64,000 bases of DNA from contig NZ_CP062229.1 of NCBI RefSeq assembly GCF_024707545.1, positions 7,111,501 to 7,175,500 on the forward strand, in the 5' to 3' direction. The stretch comes from Mesorhizobium onobrychidis. GTDB taxonomy: Bacteria; Pseudomonadota; Alphaproteobacteria; Rhizobiales; Rhizobiaceae. The notes beneath the pieces were generated by a model that ran no database searches, was not told where the DNA came from, and saw only the letters and a program-made list of their open reading frames with translations. Positions 36,738-48,699 of this stretch are shown one piece after another; positions within the stretch are counted from its first letter, which is position 1; every line of letters begins with the position of its first letter. Position numbers and translations under genes: made by a program.

Positions 36738-37046
36738 ATGCGTGTCGTGGTCGACCAGGATCTGTGCGGAACCACCGGGCAGTGCGTGCTGACGCTGCCG
36801 AGCACATTTCGCCAGCGCGAACGGGACGGCGTAGCCGAAGTGTGCGTGGCGACGGTGCCGCAGGCGTTGCATGCCGCCGTGCGGCTGGCGGCCAGCCAGT
36901 GCCCGGTCGCCGCCATTCGGGTCATAGAAAGCGACGCTGGCGATGACGAGCGCACCAGCGCCGACCCTGCGCCTTCTCCGGCGGAGCCCGGGCGGCATGC
37001 CGCGAAAGACCAACGCAATCCAGGAGGACACGATGGGACGGTCTGA
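36738..37046 (+). CDS. [3Fe-4S] ferredoxin of the gibberellin operon
   Basis: The 102-residue protein starts MRVVVDQDLCGTTGQCVLTL and has a third cysteine in ASQCPVAAI, the three-cysteine pattern of P450-partner 3Fe-4S ferredoxins. The C-terminal third is a Pro/Ala/Asp-rich tail. It begins 1 base after cyp114, which needs this ferredoxin for ring contraction. Its stop overlaps the SDR gene start. Confidence 0.9.
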   Translation: MRVVVDQDLCGTTGQCVLTLPSTFRQRERDGVAEVCVATVPQALHAAVRLAASQCPVAAIRVIESDAGDDERTSADPAPSPAEPGRHAAKDQRNPGGHDGTV

Positions 37047-37839
37047 AGGCAAGGTGGCCGTGGTGACCGGCGCCGGCGCCGGCATCGGCAAGGCATGTGC
37101 CCTCGCCATCGCGGCCGAGGGCGGCAGAGTGGTGGTGGCCGACATTGATGGCTCGGCGGGCATCGCCTGCACCGCGCAGATCGCGGCCGAAGCGTGGCCA
37201 CGCGCTGGCTCTAGCCAAGGACATCGCCGATGCGCAGGCGGTGGCAGCGCTGTTCGAGAGGGCGGAGCGGCACTTCGGTCGGGTCGACCTGCTGGTGAAC
37301 AACGCGAGCGCCATGCATCTGACCCGCACGACCGCGCGATCCTGGGCCTGGACCTGGCGGTCTGGGATCAGACCATGGCGACTAATCTGAGCTCGCCCGC
37401 GGCGGTGGCGCGATCGTCAACATATCGTCGTGCCAGGGGCTCAGCGGTGACACCGCGCAGACGTCCTACGCCGCGTCGAAGGCGGCGATGAACATGCTGT
37501 CGGCCTCGCTCGCCACCCAGTACGGTCGTGCGCAGATCCGCCGCAACGCGGTTGCGCCGGGTCTCATCATGACCGAGCGTCTCCTCGCCAAACTGGACGA
37601 GTGCATGCAACGGCATCTGCGCCGGCACCAGCTCCTGCGGCGCGTCGGCCGCCCCAAGAACGTGGCCGCGCAGGTGACGTTCCTGCTCTTCGATGATGCT
37701 GCGTTCATCGCCGGCCAGGTCGTGTGCATCGGACGGCGGCATGCTGGCGCATGTGCCGACGTACGCCGACGGTGGCAACAACCGCGCCGCGCGGCCTGCC
37801 GGCGACACCCCCGGAGCGGCCGCGGCGCCGCGCTGCTGA
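37033..37839 (+). pseudogene. Short-chain dehydrogenase/reductase of the gibberellin operon, multiply frameshifted
   Basis: The start MGRSEGKVAVVTGAGAGIGK carries the NAD-binding TGxxxGxG motif. Frame 1 is lost near 37190; frame 2 continues GHALALAKDIADAQAVAALF and RVDLLVNNASAMHL. Frame 1 returns near 37330 (DLAVWDQTMATNL). A third frame from about 37390 gives GGGAIVNISSCQGLSGDTAQ and the catalytic SYAASKAA. Another switch near 37728 leads to GGMLAHVPTYADGGN. About 45 bases between ATNL and GGGAIV also appear to be missing. In known operons this SDR oxidises GA12-aldehyde towards GA12. Here it should be inactive unless the frame changes are sequencing errors; the apparent deletion argues against that. 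Confidence 0.85.
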
Positions 37840-39191
37840 TGGAGCTGATGGACATGCTGCTCAACCCGCTGAACCGTCGCCACAGGCTGCGGCACGACAT
37901 CCCGGTCGTGCCCGGCGCTTTCCCCCTGGTCGGGCATCTTCCCGCCATCGTCTGCGACCTGCCGCGCCTGCTGCGGCGCGCGGAACGGACGCTGGGCAGC
38001 CATTTCTGGCTGGATTTCGGCCCTGCCGGACACCTGATGACCTGCGTGGATCCGGACGCGTTCGCACTGCTTCGGCACAAGGACGTGTCCTCGGCGCTGA
38101 TCGCAGGGATCGCGCCAGAATTGCTCGGCGGAACGTTGGTCGCCCAGGACGGCAGCGCGCACCGGCAGGCGCGCGATGCGATCAAGGCGGCGTTCCTGCC
38201 CAAGGGGCTGACCCAGGCCGGCATCGGCGACCTGTTCGAGCCCGTCATCCGGGCGCGGGTGCAGGCGTGGCGCGACCGCGGGGACGTAACCATCCTGCGC
38301 GAAACCGGCGACCTGATGCTAAAGCTCATCTTCAGCCTCATGGGAATCCCGGCGCAGGACCTGCCGGGATGGCATCGCAAGTACCGGCAACTGGTGAGGT
38401 TGATCGTCGCGCCCCCGATCGACCTGCCCGGACTGCCCTTGCGGCGCGGCCGCGCCGCTCGCGACTGGATCAACGCGCAGTTGCGCCAGTTCGTCCGCGA
38501 CGCGCGCGCGCATGCCGCGCGCACCGGGTTGATCAAGGACATGGTGAGCGCCTTCGATCGCAGCGACGATGCGCTCTCCGATGAGGTCCTGGTCGCCAAT
38601 ATCCGCTTGCTGCTGCTTGGCGGTCACGAGACCACCGCCTCGACGATGGCCTGGATGGTGATCGAGCTGGCGCGACAGCCTGTGCTGTGGGACGCCCTGG
38701 TCGAAGAGGCGCAACGCGTGGGCGCGGTGCCGACCCGGCACGCGGACCTGGCGCAGTGTCCGGTCGCCGAGGCGCTGTTCCGCGAGACGCTTCGTCTGCA
38801 TCCGGCGGTCACGCTCCTGCCGCGTCGCGCGCTGCAGGAATTGCAACTCGGCCAACGGCGCATTCCCGCGGGCACCCATCTGTGCATCCCGCTGCTGCAT
38901 TTCTCGACCTCGGCGCTGCTGCACGAGGCGCCTGATCAGTTCAGCTTGGCGCGGTGGCTGCAACGCACGGAGCCGATCCGGTCGGTGGACATGCTGCAGT
39001 TCGGTACCGGCCCACACGTCTGCATTGGCTACCACCTGGTATGGCTGGAACTGGTGCAGTTCTGCATCGCCTTGGCGCTGACCATGCACAAGGCCGGGGT
39101 GCGGCCGCGGTTGCTGAGCGACGTCGAAAAAGGCCGGCGCTATTACCCGACCGCAAATCCGTCCATGACAATCCGCATCGGATTCTCATGA
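37839..39191 (+). CDS. cyp117: Cytochrome P450 CYP117 (ent-kaurene oxidase)
   Basis: This P450 of about 450 residues has the I-helix LLGGHETTASTMAWM, ExxR in ETLRLHP and the heme loop FGTGPHVCIGYHLVWLELVQ. The ATG at 37839 overlaps the old SDR stop (TGATG), with further ATGs at 37848 and 37854. CYP117 oxidises ent-kaurene to ent-kaurenoic acid. The gene is intact although the SDR gene just before it is broken. Confidence 0.92.
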   Translation: MELMDMLLNPLNRRHRLRHDIPVVPGAFPLVGHLPAIVCDLPRLLRRAERTLGSHFWLDFGPAGHLMTCVDPDAFALLRHKDVSSALIAGIAPELLGGTLVAQDGSAHRQARDAIKAAFLPKGLTQAGIGDLFEPVIRARVQAWRDRGDVTILRETGDLMLKLIFSLMGIPAQDLPGWHRKYRQLVRLIVAPPIDLPGLPLRRGRAARDWINAQLRQFVRDARAHAARTGLIKDMVSAFDRSDDALSDEVLVANIRLLLLGGHETTASTMAWMVIELARQPVLWDALVEEAQRVGAVPTRHADLAQCPVAEALFRETLRLHPAVTLLPRRALQELQLGQRRIPAGTHLCIPLLHFSTSALLHEAPDQFSLARWLQRTEPIRSVDMLQFGTGPHVCIGYHLVWLELVQFCIALALTMHKAGVRPRLLSDVEKGRRYYPTANPSMTIRIGFS

Positions 39192-39333
39192 ACTGGTCTC
39201 GCATGCGTGTGGCGAGGCAGCGGCGCCAGCGACGCGCGGCATTGCTGCACTGGGCACGCGCGCTCGGTGCCACGCCGGCAACACCGCGGCGGCTCGCCGC
39301 TCGCCGTGGCCGTCTCCTGTCAGGTACACGGAC

Positions 39334-40341
39334 ATGAACAACATGCAGGCCGGTTCCACGCTACACGACGACCGAACTGGCGTTTCCGCGCTCGGCGAAT
39401 TAGGCGCGCAGGCGCGCGGCGCATCCGGCAGGCTGCTGCCGGAGATCTGGATGCAGGACGGCGCAAAGCGGGTCGAACAGGCGTTGGCGCGCCTTCTCTG
39501 CGCCGAAGACGAAGGTGAGACCGAGCTGATGGCGGCGATGCGCTACGCCACCTTGCATGGCGGGAAGCGCACCCGCGCCTTGCTCTGTCTAGCTGCCGGC
39601 GCGCTGGCCGACACACCCGCGCACATGCTGGACGACGTCGGCGCCGCTATCGAGATGATTCACGCCTGTACCCTGGTCCATGACGACCTGCCCGCGATGG
39701 ACAACGACGTGCTTCGCCGCGGCCTTCCGACCGTGCACGTCAAGTTCGGCGAAGCCACTGCGATCCTGGTCGGCGATGCGCTGCAGGCGCACGCCTTCCT
39801 GACCCTGGCGAGCCTGGATGCGCCGGGCGACAACCGTATCGCGCTCGTGCGCGAACTGGCGCAGGCGGTGTCCGCAAACGGTGCCGCAGGCGGGCAGGCC
39901 ATCGATCTGTCGCTGGTTGGAAAGCACGTCGAGCTGGACAGGATCGTGGCGATGCACCGGATGAAGAGCGGAGCGCTGGTGCGCGCGTCCGTTCGCATGG
40001 GCGCGCTATGCGCCATCCCGGGGGATGCCGCGCACGCTGCGCTGTACTGTGCGCTCGATCGCTACAGCGCCTGTTTCGGCCTGACGCTGCAGGTGGTCGA
40101 CGACATTCTCGACGCGACAGCGGATACCGCGACGCTGGGTAAAACCCCCGGCAAGGACGCGGCGGCGCAGAAGCCGACCTGCGCGTCGATCATGGGGCTG
40201 CAGGCAGCGCGCCAGTTCGCGCTGGATCTGTTGCGCGACGCCGGGGAGGCCATCGCCCCGCTGGGGTCGCGTGCGGAACGGTTGAGGCAGATGCTGCAGC
40301 GGGCCAACGCGTATCTGTTCCAGCACGCGCCATGCGCATGA
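39334..40341 (+). CDS. ggps: Geranylgeranyl diphosphate synthase of the gibberellin operon
   Basis: The 335-residue isoprenyl synthase has the first Asp-rich motif VHDDLPAMDND, the second FGLTLQVVDDILD, and GGKRTRALL near the allylic substrate site. It makes GGPP from IPP and DMAPP for the downstream diterpene cyclases. A 49-codon frame (39188-39337) overlaps the cyp117 stop and this start, but has no recognisable feature and is not called. Confidence 0.92.
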   Translation: MNNMQAGSTLHDDRTGVSALGELGAQARGASGRLLPEIWMQDGAKRVEQALARLLCAEDEGETELMAAMRYATLHGGKRTRALLCLAAGALADTPAHMLDDVGAAIEMIHACTLVHDDLPAMDNDVLRRGLPTVHVKFGEATAILVGDALQAHAFLTLASLDAPGDNRIALVRELAQAVSANGAAGGQAIDLSLVGKHVELDRIVAMHRMKSGALVRASVRMGALCAIPGDAAHAALYCALDRYSACFGLTLQVVDDILDATADTATLGKTPGKDAAAQKPTCASIMGLQAARQFALDLLRDAGEAIAPLGSRAERLRQMLQRANAYLFQHAPCA

Positions 40342-40647
40342 GCGCGCCCGTCCGCATGGAGTCGCCCCCGTGCCGCTGCGATCGGCCGGCGGCAGCGGTG
40401 CATGCTGCACTCGTCCGAGTCCGCGGCGCCGACCGCAGCGGTTGCCCAGCAGTCCGCGGCGCGCGCGGCGCGCTGCGCGCAAGCCTATGCGGCGGACCGG
40501 CGCCAGCATCGGGGCGCGTCGCCGCGCCGGGAACAGGGCGGCCGTCCGGCGCTGCACATGTGCCGGGCCGCGACGGGCCTGCGGCGACGTGCGCGGCGGC
40601 TGCCCGATCCTGGTTCTCGTCAACCGCCTGCAGAAGGAACATCCCGC
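40342..40647. other. 306-base intra-operon spacer without a recognisable gene
   Basis: This very GC-rich segment between ggps and cps is open in several frames because of composition. Nothing in it resembles the other operon genes, and cyclase homology starts only at the GTG at 40648. Confidence 0.45.
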
Positions 40648-43097
<2,450 letters not shown>

Positions 43098-43182
43098 ACG
43101 CGCCGGAGGCGGCGGCGTGCGCGCGCTGCCGTTGGTCCGATCCGACGCAACGCCGTCGCCCGATGCGACGGATGGAGCGAGC

Positions 43183-44268
43183 ATGACCGACACCGCCCTG
43201 AGCGGGCGCAAGGACGACCATCTGGACATCGTGCTGGATCGGCGAACGGCGCCGGCCACGGTCGCCGCCGGCTGGGAGTACATCCGTTTCGAACACTGCG
43301 CATTGCCCGAGTTGGACCTGACGCAGATCGACCTGCGCGCCTCGCTGCTGGGCAAGACCATGCGCGCGCCGCTGCTGATCAGCTCCATGACCGGCGGCAT
43401 GCCACGCGCCGAGGCCATCAACCGGCATCTGAGCGAGGCAGCGCAAGCCTTAGGGATCGCCATGTGCGTCGGTTCGCAGCGCGTGAGCCTGCAATCCCGC
43501 AACTCCCAGGGGCTGACGCGCGCGCTGCGCCGCCTGGCCCCAGACATTCCCTTGCTGGCCAATATCGGCGCCGCGCAACTGCGCGAGGCCGACGGCCTGG
43601 ACCTGGCGCGCCGGGCGGTTGATGCGCTGGAGGCCGATGGACTCATCGTCCATCTCAATCCGCTGCAGGAAGCGGTACAGCCGGAGGGCGACAGCGACTG
43701 GCGCGGCGTCCTGGCGCAGATCGCTCGCGCCGCGCGCAGCGTGGGCGTGCCGATCGTGGCCAAGGAAGTGGGGGCGGGCCTGTCCGCCTCGGTGGCCTGT
43801 GCGCTCGTCGAGGCGGGCGTGGCGGTGATCGATGTCGCTGGCGCCGGCGGCACCTGTTGGGCCGCGGTGGAAGGCGAGCGCGCCCGCGATGCCGCCGACC
43901 GTGCAGTGGCGATGGCGTTCGCAGATTGGGGGATTCCGACCCCGGCCAGCGTGCAGGCGGTACGTCGGGCGCTGCCGACGGTGAAGCTGATCGCGTCGGG
44001 CGGGATCCGCGACGGCGTCGACGTGGCCAAGGCCATCCGCCTGGGCGCGGACATCGCCGGGCAGGCGGCCGGCGTGCTGCGCGCGGGGACGGTGTCCACC
44101 GAGGCGGTTGTCGCGCATTTCGAGATCGTCATCCGCCAGTTGGCCGTCGCCTGCTTCTGCACCGGCTCGGCTGATCTGGCGGCATTGCGTAAGGCGCGTT
44201 TGTTGCCCTCGGCGCATGTGACCGCCGGTCGATGCCGGCGTCGCCCGCACGTGGCGGCGGGCGGCTAA
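43183..44268 (+). CDS. fni: Type 2 isopentenyl-diphosphate isomerase
   Basis: This 361-residue FMN- and NADPH-dependent isomerase has [56 protein letters not shown] and [10 protein letters not shown]. The ATG at 43183 has GGAG upstream; the frame is open earlier but begins before the ks stop. It balances IPP and DMAPP for ggps. It is the last gene of the operon and is present only in some rhizobial gibberellin operons. Confidence 0.92.
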   Translation: MTDTALSGRKDDHLDIVLDRRTAPATVAAGWEYIRFEHCALPELDLTQIDLRASLLGKTMRAPLLISSMTGGMPRAEAINRHLSEAAQALGIAMCVGSQRVSLQSRNSQGLTRALRRLAPDIPLLANIGAAQLREADGLDLARRAVDALEADGLIVHLNPLQEAVQPEGDSDWRGVLAQIARAARSVGVPIVAKEVGAGLSASVACALVEAGVAVIDVAGAGGTCWAAVEGERARDAADRAVAMAFADWGIPTPASVQAVRRALPTVKLIASGGIRDGVDVAKAIRLGADIAGQAAGVLRAGTVSTEAVVAHFEIVIRQLAVACFCTGSADLAALRKARLLPSAHVTAGRCRRRPHVAAGG

Positions 44269-44284
44269 CAGGGAGAAACCGGAC

Positions 44285-44955
44285 GAAGTCCCGGTCGGCA
44301 TCAGGACCGTTGACGAGGCTGGTGCCCAGGTCGGTGACATCGCTGAATGCCCCGACCTCCATGGCGAGGCCCCTTCGGGGAACATTCTGGCTTTCGCCTG
44401 CGCGACCGGTCTGCTCGTCGTCACGCATGGAGACAGCGCGCCGGACATCCGCCATCTGCCCTATGCGGATTCTTTGCCGGGCGGCGACGACGCTAATCGG
44501 TGGCCGGGGACTGCAGTATTTCCTCGGCAACTACGGGCCCGACCAGGTGGTGCTAATCGACCCTACGTCGGAAAGCGACAGCGTTCCGCCTGATCAAATT
44601 GCCGACCCGGCGCGTGCACTTCGCCGCCGATCCGGTGCGGCCGAAGTTCGCGTATCACCGAGGATGGCCACTTTCACCAGTTCGACGTCATCAAGGGCGA
44701 ACTCACGGCCTCGCTGGGCCTGACCGAGCCCTATTCGATGGAGGTGCTGGAGCGATCCCCGCCCGCGCATCGCCGTGGCAGGGGACAACATCGTCGTGAC
44801 CGACCCGCTGGCAGGCAAGCTCCATCTCGTGTCGGCGGAATCGTTCACCAGGACCGGCGAGATCGCCGTGAGGGCAAGCCCTTCAATATCGTGGCCGTCG
44901 GCGGAAGCGGCAAGGTCCACGCTCACAGCTGTGAAAGTTCACGCACTTAGCCACG
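44285..44955 (+). pseudogene. AztD-like zinc metallochaperone (beta-propeller) remnant, frameshifted
   Basis: Successive frames give GDIAECPDLHGEAPSGNILA, LQYFLGNYGPDQVVLIDP, VHFAADPVRPKF, RIAVAGDNIVVTDPLAGK, LHLVSAESFTRTGEIAV and KPFNIVAVGGSGKVH. Together they follow the order of AztD, the periplasmic zinc chaperone of zinc ABC transport loci. At least four frame changes are needed, so it is dead. Confidence 0.65.
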
Positions 44956-44959
44956 ATCC

Positions 44960-45491
44960 GGCGGTCCAGCAGATTTACAGGGCTACTTTGAGGACCGGCA
45001 GGTGAAGGACCGCGCCTGTCGGACTGGGCCGGCGATTGGCAGTCGGTCTACCTGAAGGAGGGAACGCTCGATCCAGTCATGGCGCACAAGGCAGAGAGCG
45101 GCGACCAGAGCGCCGACGAGTACCGGGCCTATTACGAGATCGGCTATCGGACCAACGTCGAGCGGATCAAAATCGATGGCGACACAGTGACCTTTTTCGA
45201 GGGCGAGAAACCGATCGAAGCCCGCTATGTCAGCGATGGATATGAGATCCTGACCTATGAAAAGGGCAATCGTGGCGTACCCTTTATCTTCAAGAAGGCG
45301 AAAGGGGACGCCGCCGCGCCGCAGTACATACAGTTCAGCGACCACAAGATCGCGCCAGAGACCGCTGACCACTATCACCTCTACTGGGGTATGATCGCGC
45401 CGCGCTGCTCGACGAAGTGACGAACTGGCCGACCTACTACCCATCGTCTCTGAGTGCGTACGAGATTGTGCGCGAGATGATGGCGCACTGA
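44960..45491 (+). pseudogene. ZinT/AdcA-type metal-binding lipocalin domain, frameshifted
   Basis: Frames in order give LSDWAGDWQSVY, YRAYYEIGYRTNVERIKIDG, VTFFEGEKPIEARYVSDGYE, APQYIQFSDHKIAPETADHY HLYWG, and after a frame change LLDEVTNWPTYYPSSLSAYE ending EMMAH. This is the YodA/ZinT zinc-binding domain, including its histidine-rich DHYHLYWG. Frame changes near 45010-45040 and 45390 break it. Confidence 0.75.
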
Positions 45492-45564
45492 CCGCGGGCA
45501 TTTTCTCTCGTCTGCGCTCGGCCGCTCAGGCCGCGCGCACGTCCGTAGGATCAAAAAGCAAGCC

Positions 45565-45725
45565 ATGCTCAACACAGCAAAATCCTCGAACCGTGTTCCC
45601 GTCCCCGTGCTCTCCGCCTTTCTCGGCGCCGGGAAGACAACTTTGCTCAACCACATCCTCAACAAGCGCGAAGGCCGGCGCGTGGTGGTCATTGTTAACG
45701 ACATGAGGGAGGTGAATATCCACGC
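45565..45725 (+). pseudogene. COG0523 (CobW/ZigA) GTPase N-terminal fragment
   Basis: The fragment encodes [29 protein letters not shown] and [11 protein letters not shown], the Walker A and switch region of zinc-responsive COG0523 GTPases. After residue 53 the frame continues into unrelated sequence, so the metal-binding CxCC motif and the rest are lost. With the two preceding remnants it marks a former Zur-type zinc-scarcity cluster. Confidence 0.72.
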
Positions 45726-45865
45726 GCTTAACAAGGTATCCGACGCCTCGGCGAACGATCTCGATCGAACTTGTTGTTGTGCAGTGCAGCAACGATATTG
45801 CTGCGCGCGCGTTGTGCGCAGCGTGGGCATCGTAGGACGACCACGAGGAATTAAGGAATTCTGAT

Positions 45866-47059
45866 TTGCGAAAAATCTCCGACACCATCACCCGCCTTGC
45901 GGCATTCCGCGCCGGGCAGGGTTTTCAGACCAATGGCCAAGGCCGCGATCGGTTATCGGATCTGGCCGATTTCGGCTCCAATCCGGGCGCCTTGCGGGCG
46001 AGGATCTACGTTCCGGATGACTTGCCTGAAGCGGCGCCTCTTGTCGTGGTGCTGCATGGCTGCACGCAGACCGCAGCAGGGTACGACCATGGTTCCGGCT
46101 GGTCGCAACTGGCCGATCAGGAAGGTTTTGCCCTGCTGTTTCCGGAGCAGCAACGCGCAAACAACGCCAACCTCTGCTTCAACTGGTTCGTGCCCAGCGG
46201 TACAAAGCGGAACGGCGGGGAGGCACTTTCCATCCGCCAAATGATCGAAGCAATGGTCCTGGCCCATGGCCTCGATCCTAAGCGAATCTTTATCACCGGT
46301 CTCTCCGCCGGAGGCGCCATGACATCTGCCATGCTGGCTTGCTACCCGGAGGTTTTTGCAGGCGGCGCGATAATCGCGGGCCTGCCGTATGGAAGCGCGA
46401 AGACCGTCCCTGAGGCCTTCGACCGCATGCGCGGTCATGGCATGCCCTCGGAACGGCAATTGCAGAAAGCCCTACGCGATGCCTCGCCGCACCAAGGTCC
46501 TTGGCCCTCGATATCCGTCTGGCACGGCTCCGCCGATCAAACCGTAGCTTCTTCCAACGCTGATGCGGTCATTGGGCAATGGCGGGCCGTTCACGGACTC
46601 GTTCCCGGACTTGATGCACGTTCGACCCGATCAGAAATGGTGGATGGTCATTCACGGCGCGTCTGGTGCAATGCCCAAGGGCAGGAGCTGATCGAGGAAT
46701 ATCGCATCGCCGGAATGGGCCACGGTACGCCACTTGACACGGCCGGCGATGCCGCGCTTGGCGCTGGGGGACCGTACATGCTGGACGTCGGTATCTCCTC
46801 TACCCGGCATATCGCGCGGTTCTGGGGAATAGCGAAGCCGTGCGTAAAGCGAGATGCGAATATCAAGCCGGCAAAAGCCAACAACGAGGCGCTCGCGCCC
46901 GGCTTCGCACGCACTTTATTGACGCCCAAGGCTGGGGTTCCCAATGTCCGTCACTATTCGAAACGTGCAAACACCCCGCCTTCTCAAAAGCCCAACTCCG
47001 CCGGGGCGATACGAAAAGTCATAGAGGACGCCCTGCGATCGGCAGGCTTGATGCACTAG
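45866..47059 (+). CDS. PHB-depolymerase-family extracellular esterase-like hydrolase
   Basis: The 397-residue alpha/beta hydrolase has the oxyanion/early motif LVVVLHGCTQTAAGYDHGSG WSQLAD and the nucleophile elbow ITGLSAGGAMTSAM. PSISVWHGSADQTVASSNAD (acid) and IAGMGHGTPLD (His) follow. The only upstream start in frame is TTG at 45866 with AAGGAAT before it. No signal peptide is clear, unlike true extracellular depolymerases, so an intracellular polyester or short-chain ester substrate is possible. Its TAG stop forms part of a CTAG directly next to an IS481-family element. Confidence 0.82.
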   Translation: MRKISDTITRLAAFRAGQGFQTNGQGRDRLSDLADFGSNPGALRARIYVPDDLPEAAPLVVVLHGCTQTAAGYDHGSGWSQLADQEGFALLFPEQQRANNANLCFNWFVPSGTKRNGGEALSIRQMIEAMVLAHGLDPKRIFITGLSAGGAMTSAMLACYPEVFAGGAIIAGLPYGSAKTVPEAFDRMRGHGMPSERQLQKALRDASPHQGPWPSISVWHGSADQTVASSNADAVIGQWRAVHGLVPGLDARSTRSEMVDGHSRRVWCNAQGQELIEEYRIAGMGHGTPLDTAGDAALGAGGPYMLDVGISSTRHIARFWGIAKPCVKRDANIKPAKANNEALAPGFARTLLTPKAGVPNVRHYSKRANTPPSQKPNSAGAIRKVIEDALRSAGLMH

Positions 47060-47060
47060 A

Positions 47061-48104
47061 TGTTTGATCCCGGGCTTTGATGGGGCATCCTTATCTTCCG
47101 AATCAAAGGATGCGCTATGGGCCAAGTTCTGCATGGGAGCGCCACAACGACAGAGGCGGTCCGTCGAGCGATACAACATAGTCAAGAGAGCCTGAGGACG
47201 CTGGCCAAGCGCTACGGGATCAACCAGAAGACGGTTGCGAAGTGGAAGGGGCGAGCTTCGGTCTCCGATCTACCAACTGGTCCGAAGGAACCGAGATCGA
47301 CGGTGCTCTCGATTGAGGAGGAGGCGGTCATTGTCGCTTTCCGCCGCTACACGCTGCTGCCGCTCGACGACTGCCTCTATGCGCTTCAAGCGACCATCCC
47401 GCAGCTGACGCGGTCTTCATTGCATCGCTGCCTGCAACGCCATGGCATCGGCCGGCTCCCGGATGTCGAGGGCGACAAACCGGCGAAGAGGAAATTCAAG
47501 AGCTACCCGATCGGCTACTTCCACATCGACATTGCCGAGGTCAGGACCGAGCAGGGCAAGCTGCACATGTTCGTCGCCATCGACCGCACCTCGAAGTTCG
47601 CCTTCGTCGAGTTGCACGAGAAGGCCCCCACAGCCGTATCAAGAGACTTTCTACTGCGGTTGATCGCGGCCGTGCCCTACAAGATCCATACCGTGCTTAC
47701 CGACAATGGCATCCAGTTCACGACCCCCGGTGCCGGTGGCTCGGCGGTGCCGTTGATCAAGGAGGCAATCGCCAATGGCGAGATCTTCCGCGCTCACGCC
47801 TTCGAATACGCCTGCGCCAGGAACGACATCGAGCACCGCACGACCAAGGCCAGGCATCCGTGGACCAACGGCCAGGTCGAGAGAATGAACCGGACTATCA
47901 AGGACGCTACCGTCAAGCGCTTCTACTACGAGAGCCACGACCAACTCCGCACCCATCTCGCCGACTTCGTCGCCGCCTACAACTTCGCCCGCAGGCTCAA
48001 GACCCTCAAGGGTCTCACACCCTACGAGTTCATCTGCAAGGCGTGGGCGTCACAACCGGAACGCTTCAAACTCAATCCGCTCCAGCAAATGCCGGGACCA
48101 AACA
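47061..48104 (+). mobile_element. IS481-family insertion sequence
   Basis: The left end TGTTTGATCCCGG (47061-47073) and right end CCGGGACCAAACA (48092-48104) are 13-base inverted repeats with one mismatch. They enclose one transposase gene. On the left the element abuts CTAG (47056-47059), the preferred IS481 target. No CTAG follows the right end, so the right flank has been deleted or rearranged. Confidence 0.82.
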
Positions 48105-48139
48105 GTGGATGTCGCTTCGATCGTGGGGGACTTAGCTGA
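47117..48139 (+). CDS. IS481-family transposase
   Basis: An N-terminal helix-turn-helix (SLRTLAKRYGINQKTVAKWK) is followed by an rve-type catalytic domain. The DDE residues lie in FHIDIAEVRTEQGKLHMFV, TVLTDNG and TNGQVERMNRTIKD. The normal end of the family (FKLNPLxQMPGxNT) is replaced by about ten codons that read through the right terminal repeat into the next gene, so the stop lies in host DNA. It is probably functional. Confidence 0.9.
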   Translation: MGQVLHGSATTTEAVRRAIQHSQESLRTLAKRYGINQKTVAKWKGRASVSDLPTGPKEPRSTVLSIEEEAVIVAFRRYTLLPLDDCLYALQATIPQLTRSSLHRCLQRHGIGRLPDVEGDKPAKRKFKSYPIGYFHIDIAEVRTEQGKLHMFVAIDRTSKFAFVELHEKAPTAVSRDFLLRLIAAVPYKIHTVLTDNGIQFTTPGAGGSAVPLIKEAIANGEIFRAHAFEYACARNDIEHRTTKARHPWTNGQVERMNRTIKDATVKRFYYESHDQLRTHLADFVAAYNFARRLKTLKGLTPYEFICKAWASQPERFKLNPLQQMPGPNSGCRFDRGGLS

Positions 48140-48671
48140 CCTGAAGATCAAGATCCGCTTCGGAGAAGGTGCGCCGAACATCCAGGCGCGTGAGGACATC
48201 AAGATCACGGACGTGACGCCGATCATCAGGACTATCGAGGGCGTCCGAGGCGAAGGCGATATGGTGCAACGGCGCTGGAGCTGGCCCGGACCGAACAAGC
48301 GGCCGGTCTATAATTTCCGTTCAGAGGGCCGGGAGCTCTCGTCGAACCGGTGCCTCATCGTGGCGGACGGCTTCTACGAGTTCACCGATCCGATAGACCC
48401 CAACAAGAAGCGAAAAGACAAGTGGCTCTTCACAAAGAAGGACGAGCCGATCTTCTGCATTGCTGGAATCTGGCGTGACACGCCGGAGGTCGGCGAAGCC
48501 TTTACCATGCTGACGATGGAGCCTGGGCCCGATATCGCGCCCTATCATGACAGGCAGATTGTTATCCTCGATCGCAGCGCGTGGGCGGACTGGCTTGACC
48601 CTACGGTGTCGGCGAAGTCGCTGATCAAGGCCCTTCCCCTCGGCACACTGCAGGTAGAGCAAGTCGGGTGA
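48105..48671 (+). pseudogene. SRAP/HMCES-type (YedK) protein, N-terminus removed by the IS element
   Basis: The frame resumes exactly at the IS end with VDVASIVGDLADLKIKIRFG and continues PNIQAREDIKITDVTPIIRT, RPVYNFRSEGRE, SNRCLIVADGFYEF and MEPGPDIAPYHDRQIVILD. These are SRAP-domain segments (Asn of YNxRSE, Glu of GFYEF, His of YHDRQ). The N-terminal Met-Cys, whose Cys2 forms the covalent link to abasic sites, is missing, so the protein should be non-functional. It ends 28 bases before a convergent DNA ligase gene. Confidence 0.8.
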
Positions 48672-48699
48672 CTTGAAACGAAACGGCGCCCGATGTCGA

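Noticed and set aside
35540..37201. 553-codon minus-strand frame across cyp114 and fdx
   Set aside because: It is antisense to cyp114, which has I-helix, ExxR and heme motifs. It has no domain of its own.
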